From Flavobacteriaceae bacterium UBA5079 (GTDB lineage: Bacteria > Bacteroidota > Bacteroidia > Flavobacteriales > Flavobacteriaceae), in NCBI GenBank assembly GCA_002414705.1, contig DIAL01000089.1:12482-22993 (forward strand): 10,512 bases of DNA, read 5' to 3'. Below are positions 1 to 5,657 of this stretch, one piece after another (the stretch's first letter is position 1; each line of letters opens with the position of its first letter). Below the pieces are notes generated by a model, which had not been told where the DNA came from, searched no databases, and worked only from the letters and a program-made list of their open reading frames with translations. A program made the position numbers and the translations under genes.

Positions 1-411
1 CCAGAAGCTATGATTCATGCGGTAAAAGATGTTTTAACCGAACATAATACACCTACAGATCGTATTCATTTTGAATTATTTAAAGCAGCAAAACCTGCTG
101 AAGATATATCAACTACAACTATTGCAGATGGAAAAACCCAAATAACGGTTATAGTTGATGAAGAAGAAACCACGTTTGAGATGAGTCAAAAACAAACCGT
201 TTTAGAAGCCGCCTTAGATGAAGATTTAGATGCACCATATTCTTGCCAGGGTGGAATTTGCAGTAGCTGTTTAGCACGAATTACGGAAGGTGAAGCAACC
301 ATGCGACAAAATAATATTTTAACCGATAGTGAAGTTGCCGAAGGCTTAATTTTAACCTGTCAAGCACATCCAACCACACCGACTTTGAAGGTGGATTATG
401 ATGATATATAA
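1..411 (+). CDS. 3' end of a ferredoxin-NAD(P)H reductase-like protein with C-terminal [2Fe-2S] domain (partial)
   Basis: This is the C-terminal part of a flavin reductase fused to a plant-type ferredoxin; the gene enters from the left edge. Reading is open from base 1, and the first codons give P-E-A-M-I, which matches the CGPEAMI-type end of an FNR NAD(P)-binding domain, so the ATG at 10 is an internal methionine rather than the start. Counting from that Met, the cluster ligands are Cys79, Cys84, Cys87 and Cys117, spaced CX4CX2CX29C as in plant-type ferredoxins. The FNR-then-ferredoxin order is that of PaaE, the electron-transfer subunit of phenylacetyl-CoA oxygenase, and of related flavobacterial reductases. 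Only the tail is visible and no paa genes are in view, so the oxygenase partner cannot be assigned. It is cytoplasmic, with no membrane segment seen. It ends in TAA and is followed at once by a double hairpin. Confidence 0.88.
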   Translation, partial: PEAMIHAVKDVLTEHNTPTDRIHFELFKAAKPAEDISTTTIADGKTQITVIVDEEETTFEMSQKQTVLEAALDEDLDAPYSCQGGICSSCLARITEGEATMRQNNILTDSEVAEGLILTCQAHPTTPTLKVDYDDI

Positions 412-419
412 GCCCTCTC

Positions 420-450
420 TGTCCTTCGGACATCTCTCCCAAAAGGAGAG
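420..450. repeat. Tandem double-hairpin, REP-like element
   Basis: Two hairpins lie side by side 9 bp after the reductase stop codon. The first is TGTCC-TTC-GGACA (420-432). The second is CTCTCC-CAAAA-GGAGAG (434-450). Both stems are perfect (5 and 6 bp) and more GC-rich than the surroundings. No U-run follows on the plus strand (the next bases are AATGCATCG), so this is a poor Rho-independent terminator. The paired short stems resemble the dispersed REP-type palindromes found between genes in many bacteria. That it recurs elsewhere in this genome is inference, since only one copy is in the window. It could still protect the 3' end of the reductase mRNA. Confidence 0.55.
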
Positions 451-502
451 AATGCATCGATAGACAAAATAAATTGGGCGAATAGAAATTAGCCTGCTTT
501 GC

Positions 503-523
503 TTTTAGATTTTAGATTTTAGA
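503..523. repeat. Three tandem TTTTAGA units
   Basis: Three exact head-to-tail copies of the heptamer TTTTAGA occupy 503-509, 510-516 and 517-523, in the spacer between the convergent reductase and glycosyltransferase genes. An eight-T run follows at 531-538. No coding frame or promoter is associated with it. It is probably a slippage-derived microsatellite. Confidence 0.7.
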
Positions 524-591
524 AGAAAGATTTTTTTTGACACGTTAAAAACGGAATCCACGACTTAACAACTAATCAATAAACAACTTAA

Positions 592-631
592 CGGCTTTGC
601 GACTTTGCGGCTTTGCGGCTTTGCGGCTTTG
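592..631. repeat. Five tandem 8-bp units, CGGCTTTG consensus
   Basis: Five head-to-tail octamers fill this stretch: CGGCTTTG at 592, 608, 616 and 624, and the variant CGACTTTG at 600. The array ends 11 bp from the last base of the family 9 glycosyltransferase stop codon (643-645, minus strand), so it lies in that gene's 3' untranslated region, where it reads CAAAGCCG. The unit length is not a multiple of three, but the array is outside any credible reading frame, so copy-number change would not shift a protein. Its role is unknown; slippage expansion is the simplest explanation. Confidence 0.8.
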
Positions 632-642
632 CGAGAAATAAA

Positions 643-1662
643 TTAATTTAAAACAGCAGTAATCTTCGCAACAACCCTTTCCACAGAAACACTCCCAGCA
701 GCATCCTTATAATCGCCTGGATATTTGTTTCCGTAAATAGATGTTGGGATTTTCGGGTACTGCTTTCTATCCGCTACCAAGGCGTAATCAACTGGTTGGT
801 TAAAAGGTGCAAATCCGGCAAATGGATGCGTAACTCCCCAAATAGTCACCACTTTTACGCCAAGCATTGCTGCTAAATGCGCATTTCCAGAATCCATAGA
901 AAGCATAACATCTAGATTGGAAATCACATCCAACTCTTCACTAAATGATAATTTTCCAGCCATATTAATAATACCGTCTGCTTCAGATTCGAAGTAATTT
1001 AAAATCTGAACTTCTTTTTTCCCACCTCCAAATAATAAAACCTGATGGTTTTTAGCCAATTCTTTAATAACCTGCTCCATGAGTTCCAATGGATATTTTT
1101 TTCCATCATGAGCCGCAAATGGGGCAATACCAATACGTTTCTTATTAGAACCTCCTATTATATTTGAAATATTTGGGTTTAAAGCTGCCGGAATTGGGAA
1201 ATTGGGTTTACTTAAATCTAACGGAAAACCGAGCGTTTCAAATACATCTGCATAACGTTGATGTGTGGTTTTTAATGGTTCAAAGATCTTGCCTTTGGTG
1301 AGTTGTTTTTTGGCTTTTCGGCCTTTATCAATGGTAGCTACTTTACGAATACCTAGAAATGGTTTTAACACTTTGGTTCGTAAAACCTTGTGCAAATCAG
1401 CAATGGCATCGCATTTTTCTTTTTTTAATTCTCGAGACAATTTATATAAACCAACTAAACCTTTGTGTTTTCCTTTTACATCTGCATGAAACACGGTTAC
1501 GTTTTTTAAATCGCGAAACAAAGGTGTGAAAAAATCACGTGTAAGAACGGTAATTTTCACATTAGGATATTGTTGCGTAAACGCGCGAAGCACAGGAACT
1601 GTCATAGCAACGTCTCCCATTGCCGAGAGTCGAATAACGAGTATGTGTTTAGGTTTGGACAT
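643..1662 (-). CDS. Glycosyltransferase family 9, ADP-heptose:LPS heptosyltransferase-like
   Basis: This 339-residue protein has the two Rossmann-like halves of GT9 enzymes, which transfer heptose from ADP-heptose to the inner core of lipopolysaccharide at the cytoplasmic face of the inner membrane. The N-terminal acceptor-side motif ILVIRLSAMGDVAMTVPV lies at residues 7-24. The donor-side half starts at IGIAPFAAHDGKKYP (177-191), followed by FGGGKKE (211-217) and the family signature SMDSGNAHLAAMLGVK (255-270). Length is normal for the family and there is no signal peptide. The ATG at 1662 places the GDV motif at the expected distance from the N-terminus. It is the downstream gene of a likely operon with the DUF4254 gene, 87 bp upstream on the same strand. 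The actual donor in this organism is unproven, since GT9 members in Bacteroidota need not use heptose. Confidence 0.9.
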   Translation of the reverse strand: MSKPKHILVIRLSAMGDVAMTVPVLRAFTQQYPNVKITVLTRDFFTPLFRDLKNVTVFHADVKGKHKGLVGLYKLSRELKKEKCDAIADLHKVLRTKVLKPFLGIRKVATIDKGRKAKKQLTKGKIFEPLKTTHQRYADVFETLGFPLDLSKPNFPIPAALNPNISNIIGGSNKKRIGIAPFAAHDGKKYPLELMEQVIKELAKNHQVLLFGGGKKEVQILNYFESEADGIINMAGKLSFSEELDVISNLDVMLSMDSGNAHLAAMLGVKVVTIWGVTHPFAGFAPFNQPVDYALVADRKQYPKIPTSIYGNKYPGDYKDAAGSVSVERVVAKITAVLN

Positions 1663-1713
1663 GCTTTATATCATCTTAAATGCAATGGAAACATTTAACA
1701 AAGATTCTTCAAC

Positions 1714-1729
1714 TCCAACAATTGTTGGA
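1714..1729. promoter_or_regulatory. Perfect 16-bp palindrome between the DUF4254 and GT9 genes
   Basis: TCCAACAATTGTTGGA is perfectly self-complementary and sits within the 87-bp gap between the DUF4254 gene and the glycosyltransferase gene. It could be a dyad operator, or an intercistronic hairpin in the shared transcript. As a hairpin it would have no loop unless central pairs open, and no T-run follows on the minus strand, so a terminator is unlikely. Its function is inferred from position only. Confidence 0.4.
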
Positions 1730-1749
1730 ATGTTCTGAATGACAAACTA

Positions 1750-2358
1750 TTATTTTTGAGAACGTAACACTGGATTTAGTTCATCGTCATTGTACATTTT
1801 CATTTGCTTGTACACTTTCATGTATTTATCGCCTTTTTCAATGTCTGCTAATAAGGTGTCAATTGCTGTAGAAAGATCAACTCTCTGCTCCAACAAAACA
1901 TTCAATTTCGTTTGGCAAGCGGCTAAATGCGCATCAGTTGCGTCTGTACGTGTTGCCTCTTCATTCATGTGATACACTTTAAGCGCCAAAATAGATAATC
2001 TATCAACTCCCCAAGCAGGACTTTCGGTATTGATAGTTGCGTTCGCTTTGGGCTTTACATGATTGTATTTTTCTAGAAAATAGCTGTCAATATATTCTAC
2101 CATATCAGTTCTATCCTGATTAGAAGCATCAATTTGACGTTTCAATTTTAAGGCAGCAACAGGATCAATTTGTGGGTCACGAATAATATCTTCATAATGC
2201 CACTGAACGGTATCTATCCAACATTTTCTGTACAATAAATGCTCTAATGTTTCTGAATCTTTATTATAAGGGTTGCTAAAAGGTTGATCTACCGTATTAA
2301 TAACATGATATTTTTCTATAACATCTTGAAATATTTTATTGGCTTTTTCTGAAAACAT
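1750..2358 (-). CDS. DUF4254 family protein
   Basis: This 202-residue soluble protein belongs to the DUF4254 family, an uncharacterised family that in Bacteroidota I associate with genes next to GT9 glycosyltransferases, as here. The most telling block is NTESPAWGVDRLSILALKVY (residues 110-129). The C-terminal KQMKMYNDDELNPVL (185-199) also looks family-like. The sequence appears almost wholly helical, with charged heptad-like stretches (about 140-190), and has no signal peptide or membrane span. It begins at the ATG at 2358, 20 bp from a perfect TAnnTTTG box. It probably leads a two-gene transcript with the GT9 gene. The biochemical role is unknown; involvement in making or assembling a glycan is inferred from the neighbour only. 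Confidence 0.85.
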   Translation of the reverse strand: MFSEKANKIFQDVIEKYHVINTVDQPFSNPYNKDSETLEHLLYRKCWIDTVQWHYEDIIRDPQIDPVAALKLKRQIDASNQDRTDMVEYIDSYFLEKYNHVKPKANATINTESPAWGVDRLSILALKVYHMNEEATRTDATDAHLAACQTKLNVLLEQRVDLSTAIDTLLADIEKGDKYMKVYKQMKMYNDDELNPVLRSQK

Positions 2359-2370
2359 AATGTAAGAATT

Positions 2371-2405
2371 TTGAAATACAAATATAAACCTATTTATTAA
2401 CTTTA
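2371..2405 (+). promoter_or_regulatory. Weak putative promoter of upp
   Basis: TAACTTTA (2398-2405) matches TAnnTTTG at all but the last base, with TTG (2371-2373) 24 bp upstream. The leader to the ATG at 2431 is A-rich (mostly A and C) with no Shine-Dalgarno sequence, as is usual in this phylum. It shares the 72-bp divergent region with the DUF4254 promoter, so the two may compete. Confidence 0.3.
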
Positions 2406-2414
2406 CAGTTCAAA
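2379..2414 (-). promoter_or_regulatory. Putative promoter of the DUF4254-GT9 operon
   Basis: On the minus strand TATATTTG (2379-2386) matches the Bacteroidota -7 consensus TAnnTTTG perfectly. A TTTG (2411-2414) lies 24 bp upstream as a possible -33 element, slightly further than the usual 17-23 bp. Transcription would start near 2372, leaving a leader of about 14 bases. It faces and overlaps the proposed upp promoter. Confidence 0.45.
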
Positions 2415-2430
2415 ACAAAACCAAAACACC

Positions 2431-3090
2431 ATGAATATTCATAATATCTCGCTTCAAAATTCCATTTTAAATACCTTTATTTCAGAAATGCGTGATGTGA
2501 ACATCCAGAAAGATACTATGCGTTTTAGGCGGAATATTGAACGAACAGGTGAAATTTTAGGTTACGAATTAAGCAAATCTTTACAATATAAATCTATAAA
2601 TATCGAGACACCTATTGGCATGGCTTCCGAATTTATAACATCTGATGATATTGTTTTATGCTCCATTTTACGCGCAGGCGTTCCGCTTCATAATGGGTTA
2701 TTAAATTATTTTGATAAAGCTGAAAACGCCTTTATTTCTGCCTACAGACATCATAAACACAATCCGGAAAGTTTTGAAATTATTGTAGAATATTTAGCGT
2801 GCCCAAATTTAGAAGGGAAGACGCTTATTTTGGCCGATCCGATGTTGGCAACTGGCCAATCTATGGTGGCTACTTTTGAAGCTTTAAAGCCATTTGGAAA
2901 ACCTAAATCCGTGCATTTGGTAAGCGTTATTGGTGCGCAAGAAGGCTTGGATTATGTATCTAAACATTTTGATGCCGAAACGCATTTATGGATAGCAACA
3001 GTAGATGAAAAATTAACAGATCTAGGATATATAACACCTGGATTGGGTGATGCTGGCGATTTGGCTTTTGGTGTAAAACTACAAAACTAA
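2431..3090 (+). CDS. upp: Uracil phosphoribosyltransferase
   Basis: Converts uracil and PRPP to UMP and pyrophosphate in pyrimidine salvage, in the cytoplasm. The 219-residue length is typical. The sequence shows SILRAGVPL (78-86), the PRPP-binding loop ADPMLATGQS (135-144; most homologues have DPMLATGGS) and the C-terminal uracil-binding segment YITPGLGDAGDLAFG (200-214). In the last motif Leu211 replaces the Arg found in many bacterial enzymes (GDAGDR), which I think is common in Bacteroidota. The ATG at 2431 follows an A-rich leader and gives a normal N-terminus. It is transcribed alone, divergent from the DUF4254 gene. Its last 12 bp overlap the end of the opposing membrane-protein gene. 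Confidence 0.95.
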   Translation: MNIHNISLQNSILNTFISEMRDVNIQKDTMRFRRNIERTGEILGYELSKSLQYKSINIETPIGMASEFITSDDIVLCSILRAGVPLHNGLLNYFDKAENAFISAYRHHKHNPESFEIIVEYLACPNLEGKTLILADPMLATGQSMVATFEALKPFGKPKSVHLVSVIGAQEGLDYVSKHFDAETHLWIATVDEKLTDLGYITPGLGDAGDLAFGVKLQN

Positions 3091-4002
3091 ACTAGCAAAA
3101 GGTGCCAAAATAAGAATCCAAATTAAGACCTCACGGAACCATTTTTCAGAAATTAACTCCATGTAATTCGTTACAATTATTGCTAAAGGTGCAATTAAGA
3201 AAATAAATTCGGCTCCCGTTTTTTCGGGTGAAATAATAATAATCACCAATGCTATAATAGCAGAAAAAAGAATGAGCATATAAGACGGTCTGTAACTTTT
3301 AGATTTATTTTTAAGATTCTGTAAGTAGTAAAACAACGACCAAATAAAATAGGAAAAGTAAATAGTTGCAGCTATGATAATTTGACGGTTGTTTAGCATA
3401 CTGAAATCGAAATTCTTTCCGACTTCAAAACTGTTTATATAATCTGAAAAATCAATATTAAATACAATTAAAATAGAATAGGTAATAACGGCTACCAAAA
3501 GCATTCCAATAAAAGGAATAATCCAATTTTTAATATCTGTAATTCCATATAGAAAAAGCGCTGCAAAAAGAACAATAAAAAACAACGAACTCCAAAAAAA
3601 GAGAAGTGTTGCAATAGAAATCCAAATGGTTGCATCCAAGATTTTTTTCTTTTGCTGTTTTTTTGATCGCAGGCTTACAATACGTCTTAACGCTAATAAT
3701 ATAAACAGATTGGCAATTACGAGTTTGGTATTTAAAAATGTTTGAAACATTAACACCATAAACAAACCATAAAACAACAGGTTATAACTATTTTTTTTTG
3801 TTAAACTATTCTTGCTTGTAAAGAAATCGAAGATAAAAAGCGAAAGCACACACACACCAAATAAAGCAAATTGCTTGAGCACAAATGCAAAGCTAATTTC
3901 AGGATGAATACGCAGTTTGGTAAGCATAAAACCCAAAAACAAAACCATACTCATTATTACAAAATGAATAGGTGTTGCTTTTTTAAAGAATTTTGAGATC
4001 AT
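3079..4002 (-). CDS. Multi-spanning membrane protein, DUF6427-like
   Basis: A 307-residue inner-membrane protein of unknown function. It begins MISKFFKKATPIHFVI, a start I recall from the flavobacterial DUF6427 family; that name is from memory and not searched. Hydrophobic segments lie near residues 12-28, 43-62, 75-108 (probably two), 124-152 (probably two), 160-182, 208-228, 241-258, 263-280 and 289-306, giving about nine or ten spans. The loop at 113-121 (RSKKQQKKK) is strongly basic and likely cytoplasmic. I see no catalytic motif, so a transporter, polymerase-like or scaffold role cannot be chosen. The gene is divergent from the small DUF6341-like gene (161-bp gap) and overlaps upp tail to tail by 12 bp. 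Its promoter is not obvious. Confidence 0.8.
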   Translation of the reverse strand: MISKFFKKATPIHFVIMSMVLFLGFMLTKLRIHPEISFAFVLKQFALFGVCVLSLFIFDFFTSKNSLTKKNSYNLLFYGLFMVLMFQTFLNTKLVIANLFILLALRRIVSLRSKKQQKKKILDATIWISIATLLFFWSSLFFIVLFAALFLYGITDIKNWIIPFIGMLLVAVITYSILIVFNIDFSDYINSFEVGKNFDFSMLNNRQIIIAATIYFSYFIWSLFYYLQNLKNKSKSYRPSYMLILFSAIIALVIIIISPEKTGAEFIFLIAPLAIIVTNYMELISEKWFREVLIWILILAPFASLVL

Positions 4003-4095
4003 ATAATTAGGAGAAAATCACTTTTAGAGTTTTATTGATTCATGTAAATTACTAATATTCTCTTCAAATTATTAAAATTTAATTTGAAAAAGATG

Positions 4096-4103
4096 TAATT
4101 TTG
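4096..4103 (+). promoter_or_regulatory. -7 promoter box for the 75-residue gene
   Basis: TAATTTTG is a perfect TAnnTTTG match 60 bp before the ATG at 4164. I found no TTTG or TTG at 17-23 bp upstream, so the -33 half is missing or degenerate. The predicted start near 4110 would fall beside a 14-bp palindrome. Confidence 0.45.
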
Positions 4104-4112
4104 CATCATAAC

Positions 4113-4126
4113 ATCTTAATTAAGAT
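4113..4126. promoter_or_regulatory. Perfect 14-bp palindrome at the predicted transcription start
   Basis: ATCTTAATTAAGAT is perfectly self-complementary and begins 9 bp after the -7 box of the 75-residue gene, in the divergent region shared with the large membrane-protein gene. The position suits a repressor dyad. In DNA this AT-rich, a short AT palindrome can also arise by chance. Confidence 0.35.
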
Positions 4127-4163
4127 ATTTCACGCGCTTTAAAAGCCTTAAAATTTATATATT

Positions 4164-4391
4164 ATGACCGATTTTTTTTACGCAATTGAAGACTTATTTG
4201 TAAATGTTTTATTTGCACCTTTTGATGCTTTAAGAGCTTTAGAGCTTGAAAACTGGGCTGCTGCAAATACATTAAACTGGCTTTTTATAGTTGTTGGTTT
4301 TGTTGCATTTACCTATTGGATGCTACAACTGAAAAAATACAACGATAATAATGAAGAGAATAAAACAATCTCTTCTCACAGTTATTTATAA
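4164..4391 (+). CDS. Small single-span membrane protein, DUF6341-like
   Basis: A 75-residue protein of unknown function. The N-terminal third (DFFYAIEDLFVNVLFAPFDA, residues 3-22) looks like an amphipathic helix lying on the membrane. A polar ELENW segment follows, then one clear transmembrane helix at about 36-58 ending in a basic LKK, then a short charged tail ending HSYL. I recall similar flavobacterial proteins under the name DUF6341, though this was not searched. It is probably real despite its size: it has a perfect -7 box upstream, a well-formed membrane topology, and a stop that overlaps purD by only 6 bp. A companion role to the divergent multi-span protein is possible but rests on position alone. 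Confidence 0.8.
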   Translation: MTDFFYAIEDLFVNVLFAPFDALRALELENWAAANTLNWLFIVVGFVAFTYWMLQLKKYNDNNEENKTISSHSYL

Positions 4392-5657
4392 ATCGAAACC
4401 AATATCGTTTCTATAATACATCGTATCAAAATGTAGCTTGTCTATATTTTGATACGATTTTTTTAGTGCCTCACTGTACGTATTTCCATAGCTTGTTATT
4501 GCCATAACTCGACCGCCAGATGTAACTACTTTACCATCCTTTAAAACAGCACCTGCATGAAAAGGCAATACATCTACCAGGTTATTTAAACCCGTAATTT
4601 CTTTACCTTTTTGGTAAGCTTCCGGATAGCCTCCAGACACTAACATAACCGTTGTAGCTGCACGCTCATCAATTTCAATGTTTATAGAATCTAAAGTTTG
4701 ATTAGAAATAGCTTGGAAAATTTCAACCAAATCATTCTTTAAACGTGGTAAAACCACTTCCGTTTCAGGATCTCCCATTCTAACGTTATACTCAATAACT
4801 TTAGGCTCATTACCTACTTTTATTAAGCCAATAAAAACAAATCCTTTATAAGGTAAATTATCTTTTTGAAGTCCACTTATGGTTGGTTTTACAACTAGTT
4901 CTTCTATTTTATTTAAAAATTCAGGCGTAGCAAATGGCACAGGAGAAACAGCTCCCATTCCTCCTGTATTTAAACCCGTGTCACCTTCACCAATTCGTTT
5001 ATAATCTTTGGCAGTTGGCAAGATTTTGTAGTTTTTACCATCGGTTAACACAAAGCAGCTTAATTCAATACCATCTAAAAATTCTTCAATAACCACTTTG
5101 GTGCTAGCTTCTCCGAATTTAGCATCAACCAACATGCTTTTAAGTTCCGCTTTCGCTTCATTTAAATCATTTAAAATTAACACACCTTTTCCAGCTGCTA
5201 AACCATCTGCTTTTAAAACATATGGTGGTTTTAAAGTTTCTAAAAACTGATAACCTGCTTCTACAGTATGCGCATTAAAACTTTGATATGCTGCAGTAGG
5301 AATATTATGACGCATCATAAATTCTTTAGCAAATTCTTTGCTTCCTTCTAATTCGGCTGCTGCTTTTTCGGGTCCAATAACTGAAACGTGTTTTATTTCG
5401 GCATCATTTAAAAAGAAATCATGAATTCCTTGAACCAATGGATCTTCAGGACCAACAACAACCATAGTAATATTTTTATCAAGAACCAGTGTTTTAATAG
5501 CTTGAAAATCAGTAACACCAATGGCTACGTTTTCAGCTATAGCAGCCGTTCCAGAATTTCCAGGCGCTACATAAAGTTCTTTACATAACGGACTTTGCTG
5601 TAATTTCCAGGCAAAGGTATGCTCTCTGCCTCCTGATCCTAATATTAAAATATTCAT
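4386..5657 (-). CDS. purD: Phosphoribosylamine-glycine ligase (GAR synthetase)
   Basis: Catalyses the second step of de novo purine synthesis, joining 5-phosphoribosylamine and glycine with ATP to give GAR, in the cytoplasm. The 423 residues form a complete ATP-grasp enzyme. The N-domain begins MNILILGSGGREH (1-13). Next come GPEKAAAELEGSKEFAK (95-111) and the ATP-binding KADGLAAGKGV (149-159). Then follow EEFLDGIELS (191-200), DTGLNTGGMGAVSPVP (226-241) and the signature NVRMGDPETEVVLP (291-304), whose acidic residues bind metal. The C-domain ends YYRNDIGFDL, as expected. No key residue is missing. It is a single gene with its own strong promoter and not in a visible pur operon. Its stop overlaps the small membrane-protein gene by 6 bp. 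Confidence 0.97.
   Translation of the reverse strand: MNILILGSGGREHTFAWKLQQSPLCKELYVAPGNSGTAAIAENVAIGVTDFQAIKTLVLDKNITMVVVGPEDPLVQGIHDFFLNDAEIKHVSVIGPEKAAAELEGSKEFAKEFMMRHNIPTAAYQSFNAHTVEAGYQFLETLKPPYVLKADGLAAGKGVLILNDLNEAKAELKSMLVDAKFGEASTKVVIEEFLDGIELSCFVLTDGKNYKILPTAKDYKRIGEGDTGLNTGGMGAVSPVPFATPEFLNKIEELVVKPTISGLQKDNLPYKGFVFIGLIKVGNEPKVIEYNVRMGDPETEVVLPRLKNDLVEIFQAISNQTLDSINIEIDERAATTVMLVSGGYPEAYQKGKEITGLNNLVDVLPFHAGAVLKDGKVVTSGGRVMAITSYGNTYSEALKKSYQNIDKLHFDTMYYRNDIGFDL

Noticed and set aside
10..12. ATG at 10 as the true start of a small ferredoxin gene
   Set aside because: The frame is open to base 1 and the residues before it (P-E-A) fit the end of an FNR NAD(P)-binding domain, so the gene is truncated by the window edge.
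200..211. Leu for Arg in the uracil-binding motif of upp as a sign of lost activity
   Set aside because: All other active-site motifs are intact, and this form of the motif is, from memory, common in Bacteroidota. The positions given here are residue numbers; the codon lies near 3061.
531..538. Run of eight T as a Rho-independent terminator
   Set aside because: No GC-rich hairpin lies immediately upstream; the double hairpin ends 80 bp earlier.
592..631. Octamer array as a CRISPR array or origin iterons
   Set aside because: The units are 8 bp with no spacers, and no cas genes, replication protein gene or DnaA boxes were noticed nearby.
1265..1972. Plus-strand reading frames at 1265-1489, 1526-1738 and 1790-1972
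   Set aside because: They lie opposite, or mostly opposite, the well-recognised GT9 and DUF4254 genes, show no family resemblance and have unlikely compositions; they are antisense shadows.
4009..4013. AGGAG as a Shine-Dalgarno site
   Set aside because: It is on the plus strand, where the next ATG (4042) is followed at once by TAA. The gene starting nearby is on the minus strand, where it reads CTCCT.
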